Origin: CAYJEQ01 sp964369235
GTDB lineage: Bacteria > Bacillota > Clostridia > Oscillospirales > Ruminococcaceae
Length of the DNA: 25,833 bases
Direction: 5' to 3'
Assembly (NCBI GenBank): GCA_964369235.1
Contig: CAYJEQ010000034.1
Coordinates: forward strand, 1 to 25,833
The notes beneath the pieces are model-generated. The model was not told where the DNA came from, searched no databases, and saw nothing but the letters and a program-made list of their open reading frames with translations. Positions 23,320 through 25,833 of this stretch are shown piece by piece. The translations under genes and the position numbers were made by a program. Each line of letters begins with the position of its first letter. Within the stretch, counting starts at the first letter, position 1.

Positions 23320-23362
23320 AAAGCTACTGGAATTTTAAAAATAAAAATCCAGTAGCTTTTTT
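23320..23362 (+). terminator. Hairpin terminator in the non-coding flank
   Basis: Arms AAAGCTACTGGA (23320-23331) and TCCAGTAGCTTT (23348-23359) end in a T-run. Since no coding frame precedes it, it may end a small RNA or read-through transcript. Confidence 0.8.
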
Positions 23363-23385
23363 GCGTTATACACGCAATATATAAG

Positions 23386-23448
23386 TAGCGCCCTTTTTTT
23401 CTAGGAGAGTAAAAATCAACTCTTTTAAAAAAAGGGCGCTATTTTTTT
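23386..23448 (+). terminator. Hairpin terminator/attenuator before the first accessory gene
   Basis: TAGCGCCCTTTTTTT (23386-23400) is mirrored by AAAAAAAGGGCGCTA (23427-23441), with inner GAGAGT/ACTCTT pairing, followed by seven T. It ends only 26 bases before the next start codon. Confidence 0.8.
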
Positions 23449-23474
23449 ACCCTAAAAAAAGAAAGGATAAAATA

Positions 23475-24167
23475 ATGATGAAAAGTAAATCTAAGAAAGA
23501 AAAGCTGTGTCATACAGGAATGATAGCATTAGTTCCAGGCTTTATCAGCAGAGGTGGTGGCACATACATTTACAAAAGAATAAAAGATAAGGAGGCAGGC
23601 GAATGCAAATACTGTGCAGATAAAAAAAGAAACACAGGGTGTATTCATAATAACTGCCCATATCTATATGAACGAGCAGCACTGGGTACAGTAGATTACA
23701 AAACATTCCTTAAGAAAAAGTATTTAAATCACCCATCTGAAATGTTTTATAGCAGAATCTGTGAACTAACAAAAACATATAATGGGTGTATGTATTTAAG
23801 TGATGGACACGAATATTACTTTGATAGACTGCTGCATAAACAAAGAAAAAAGAAACTTTTTAAAAACACCAATATTTTAGCAGCTGTTTATTTGCTGACT
23901 TCTTCCCCACATCTATGGAATATGGTAAAAGAAAATATCAGAGAAAATCATATAAACTTTGAAAAAATCAAACTAAAGGATATAAGCACAGATGAGTATG
24001 CTATTTACCAAATGGCAAAAACATTTTGTGATAGTATCCCTAGAGTTATGTATTCAGAACTTGCTGATAGAGAGCTAGTAAGTGATGATGCTTTTAAAGC
24101 AATAATAAATGCAATGCTTCTAAAAACATTTGGAGTAGATGTTATAGGAGTATTCACAGAAAATTAG
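23475..24167 (+). CDS. Uncharacterised accessory-element protein with Cys4 cluster
   Basis: A 230-residue protein I do not recognise. A basic N-terminus is followed by GFISRGGGTYIYKR and then four cysteines at 44, 47, 56 and 61 (CX2C-X8-C-X4-C), a likely zinc-binding knuckle. The middle is rich in Lys and Tyr, and the C-terminal 80 residues look helical. AAAGGA stands seven bases before the start. It is first in a run of small genes typical of clostridial conjugative-element cargo. No enzymatic motif is seen. Confidence 0.75.
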   Translation: MMKSKSKKEKLCHTGMIALVPGFISRGGGTYIYKRIKDKEAGECKYCADKKRNTGCIHNNCPYLYERAALGTVDYKTFLKKKYLNHPSEMFYSRICELTKTYNGCMYLSDGHEYYFDRLLHKQRKKKLFKNTNILAAVYLLTSSPHLWNMVKENIRENHINFEKIKLKDISTDEYAIYQMAKTFCDSIPRVMYSELADRELVSDDAFKAIINAMLLKTFGVDVIGVFTEN

Positions 24168-24177
24168 AGGAGGAAAA

Positions 24178-24837
24178 ATGAGCAACAATTTTTTTAAGGA
24201 AATTAAAAGGGCGCTAAAAACACAAGACCTACAAACCGAACAAGCGCAAGAAAACAGTATTGATGTTTTGTTAGAAGGCAAAGTTATTTGCTCTATTAAC
24301 AGCAGCGGAAGTATAAACTACCCTGCCGAGCTTGCAGAAGATAAGCAAATCCAAGAAATCATACAAGAGCTTCGCCAAGATGTATATTATATCAAGGAAT
24401 ACACAGCAATTGTAGAAAAATCACCTTTTGTAAATTCTACTAGTGGCAATAGTGACTTCAAACTACTTACCGACTTTGGTGGTATTATACTGGCTGGGAA
24501 AGAAAGCGAGGGTATTGGATATCAATTTGCAACTTGGGAAAAAGATGCCTCCGGAAATGGATACACCTACGGTCACTATTTCGGAAACGCATATTCAGCA
24601 GCTAAAGAAGATTTTGCACTTCGTTCAAACCTCATTAATTGCGAGAAAGTATTCAGTGAGCAAGAGATGGCACTACTTCATAAATGTATGAAGTCTGCAA
24701 TGGAAGATGAAACAGCGCTATCATTTACAGAAGAAAAAATAGCCGAGGAACTTTGCGAGCAGATAGAAAACCTCTGCCCCACTATTAAAGAGCAAGAACA
24801 AGTTATAGCTACACCGAATATGGAACAAACAATGTAA
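24178..24837 (+). CDS. Uncharacterised accessory-element protein
   Basis: A 219-residue acidic protein with no family I can name. Residues about 95-150 look like a compact globular domain (LLTDFGGIILAGKESEG, then a GYQFATW strand and GHYFGNAYSAAKEDFALRS). The C-terminus is Glu-rich and probably partly disordered. The GGAGG site lies just after the preceding stop, ten bases upstream of which the first accessory gene ends, so the two are an operon. I recall similar GYQF-TW/GHY segments in proteins of gut clostridial integrative elements, but cannot verify it. Confidence 0.75.
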   Translation: MSNNFFKEIKRALKTQDLQTEQAQENSIDVLLEGKVICSINSSGSINYPAELAEDKQIQEIIQELRQDVYYIKEYTAIVEKSPFVNSTSGNSDFKLLTDFGGIILAGKESEGIGYQFATWEKDASGNGYTYGHYFGNAYSAAKEDFALRSNLINCEKVFSEQEMALLHKCMKSAMEDETALSFTEEKIAEELCEQIENLCPTIKEQEQVIATPNMEQTM

Positions 24838-24839
24838 AA

Positions 24840-24871
24840 CACAGACTTTTGAGAGAGTCTGTGCTTTTTTT
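24840..24871 (+). terminator. Intra-cluster terminator before the DUF4314 gene
   Basis: CACAGACT (24840-24847) and AGTCTGTG (24856-24863) followed by C and seven T. It lies directly after the preceding stop and 18 bases before the next start. Confidence 0.85.
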
Positions 24872-24888
24872 ATGAAAGGAAGATGTAT

Positions 24889-25419
24889 ATGAAAGGGTTT
24901 CCCACAAGAGAACAAGTAAAGCGAATAAAAGAAAACTATCCCATAGGAACTATAATTCAGCTAAACTCAATGGAAGATAGATACTCACCTGTGCCAAGTG
25001 GAACAATTGGAGAGGTAATTTGTGTGGATGATGCAGGCTCGATATTAATGAAATGGCAAAATGGTCGCACATTGAGTCTACTACCTTATGAAGATAAGTT
25101 TGAGGTGGTACTAAAGCCAGAAGAACTGTTAACACAAAACCATACAATTCCCAACAACCAAAATGCTGATTTTGAGAATAAAATCGTTATAGTAAAAGCC
25201 GAACTACTGGAAGAAACTCATCGTACCCCACTTAATCAATTATGGTTAGTAACAAATATTTCAGACACTATAGAGCTTCAGCACATTAATGATGAAACGC
25301 TACTATGCACCGCTGCCCCCAGTGATATTTTAGGCATAGCAAACGATGCAGTGGTGCAGATGTATGTTGATGAGCAAGAGCAAAATCAAATATTAACACA
25401 AGAGATGGGAGGTCTATAA
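24889..25419 (+). CDS. DUF4314 domain-containing protein
   Basis: About 176 residues. The N-terminal 70 match DUF4314: FPTREQVKRIKENYPIGT, then SMEDRYSPVPSGT.G and a WQNGR.LSLLPYEDKF strand, a small beta-barrel-like domain common in Tn1549/CTn-type conjugative elements of Firmicutes. The C-terminal 100 residues are unassigned. The start at 24889 has AAAGGA eight bases upstream; an ATG two codons earlier sits too close to that site. Its stop overlaps the next gene's start (TAATG). Function is unknown. Confidence 0.82.
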   Translation: MKGFPTREQVKRIKENYPIGTIIQLNSMEDRYSPVPSGTIGEVICVDDAGSILMKWQNGRTLSLLPYEDKFEVVLKPEELLTQNHTIPNNQNADFENKIVIVKAELLEETHRTPLNQLWLVTNISDTIELQHINDETLLCTAAPSDILGIANDAVVQMYVDEQEQNQILTQEMGGL

Positions 25420-25833
25420 TGGATAAGATAGAAGCATATATCTATGACAAAAACAGTTCTAAAGGCGTAAACCTCGTATTACCTGCGAGCTTTGAGCATA
25501 TCGAAGATGCGTATGAGCGACTCGGTAAAAGAGAAAATTTATCTACCGAGTTTAGCGTTCAGTTTGAAGATGGTCAATCAGTTGATTATATTGACATTGA
25601 TAAAATCAACATCTATAAGCTTAATCATTTTGCAAATAGAATTCAAAGTTTTAATATTCTTGAGATTTTCAAGTTGCAAGGTGCAGTAAAGAAAATCGAA
25701 AATACTGACTATGATATAAAACACCTTATAAATATAGCAGAAAACATCTTGCAAAATGAGTGCATAGAAGCCTTTCCGGCCTCTACCCCAAGAGAACTTG
25801 GTGAGTTTTATGTAGAAAATAACCTCATCCCTG
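25419..25833 (+). CDS. ArdA-like antirestriction protein, N-terminal part (cut by window end)
   Basis: An open frame from ATG 25419 with GGGAGG upstream runs off the window after 138 codons without a stop. It begins MDKIEAYIYDKNSSKGVNLV. The region of residues 65-95 (KLNHFANRIQSFNILEIFKL) resembles the LNYLAxRLxxLxxxEL segment of ArdA-family DNA-mimic antirestriction proteins, and the protein is acidic. Position after a DUF4314 gene fits conjugative elements, where ardA-type genes protect incoming DNA. The match is to a pattern I recall, so assignment to ArdA is moderate. Confidence 0.6.
   Translation, partial: MDKIEAYIYDKNSSKGVNLVLPASFEHIEDAYERLGKRENLSTEFSVQFEDGQSVDYIDIDKINIYKLNHFANRIQSFNILEIFKLQGAVKKIENTDYDIKHLINIAENILQNECIEAFPASTPRELGEFYVENNLIP

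Larger units (their letters stand above)
23152..23474. other. Non-coding left flank of the accessory region
   Basis: No gene with a ribosome binding site. It holds tandem 14-bp repeats (23173-23200), a lone TAGCGCCCTTTTTT (23253-23266) and two hairpin terminators (23320-23362 and 23386-23448). No integrase is encoded here. It is consistent with the end of an integrated element. Confidence 0.6.

Noticed and set aside
24443..24691. An 82-codon plus-strand frame within the second accessory gene
   Set aside because: It is out of frame within a well-supported gene and lacks a binding site.
25492..25689. A 65-codon plus-strand frame at the right edge
   Set aside because: It lies inside the longer ArdA-like frame, which has a strong ribosome binding site and a TAATG junction.

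Overview
The window is low-GC DNA from an endospore-forming Firmicute, most likely class Clostridia. The evidence is a SpoIVB sporulation protease, strong AGGAGG-type ribosome binding sites, a TTG start, AT-rich spacers and Clostridia-type gene families. I cannot name the genus.

Layout, left to right. (1) 1-434: two tandem hairpins that look like the right end of an IS200/IS605-type element lying mostly outside the window, then a 13-bp-arm terminator and an AT-rich stretch. (2) 435-3749: a small SLOG/DUF2493 Rossmann protein (minus), spoIVB (plus), a structured non-coding segment with an orphan promoter and MITE-like inverted repeats, and an EamA/DMT exporter (plus). (3) 3970-10580: a minus-strand operon, read right to left from a consensus promoter with a LacI-type operator: PanE-like reductase, cyclase-family metallohydrolase, LacI regulator, YhcH/YiaL protein, then TRAP transporter DctP, DctQ and DctM. 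This looks like a locally regulated uptake and catabolism unit for an unidentified sugar-acid or keto-acid substrate. (4) 10882-19980: a ten-gene minus-strand Mrp/Mnh-type cation/proton antiporter operon, order E-F-G-MbhD-(MbhE/B fusion)-C-D-D-D-D. It has four NuoL/M/N-like subunits instead of the usual two and no hydrogenase or dehydrogenase subunits nearby. (5) 20074-22321: small transaldolase (TalC/FSA type), a TRIC/YicG-family channel and 5'-methylthioadenosine/S-adenosylhomocysteine nucleosidase, all minus strand. (6) 22641-23151: a plus-strand tRNA operon Gly(UCC)-Arg(UCU)-His(GUG)-Gln(UUG) with a near-consensus promoter. (7) 23152-25833: from just after tRNA-Gln, accessory DNA with short repeats, stacked hairpins, two unrecognised proteins, a DUF4314 protein and the 5' part of an ArdA-like gene. 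This is the cargo style of clostridial conjugative elements, and the element continues past the right edge.

How the genes work together: the TRAP proteins would import an acidic substrate with sodium, the cyclase-like hydrolase and the PanE-like NAD(P)H reductase would process it, and the LacI protein would control the operon through the operator at the promoter. The adjacent Mrp-type complex would maintain sodium and proton gradients, but a functional link between the two operons is only inference. Several translation starts were moved downstream of the longest frame because the ribosome binding site or an upstream terminator requires it.
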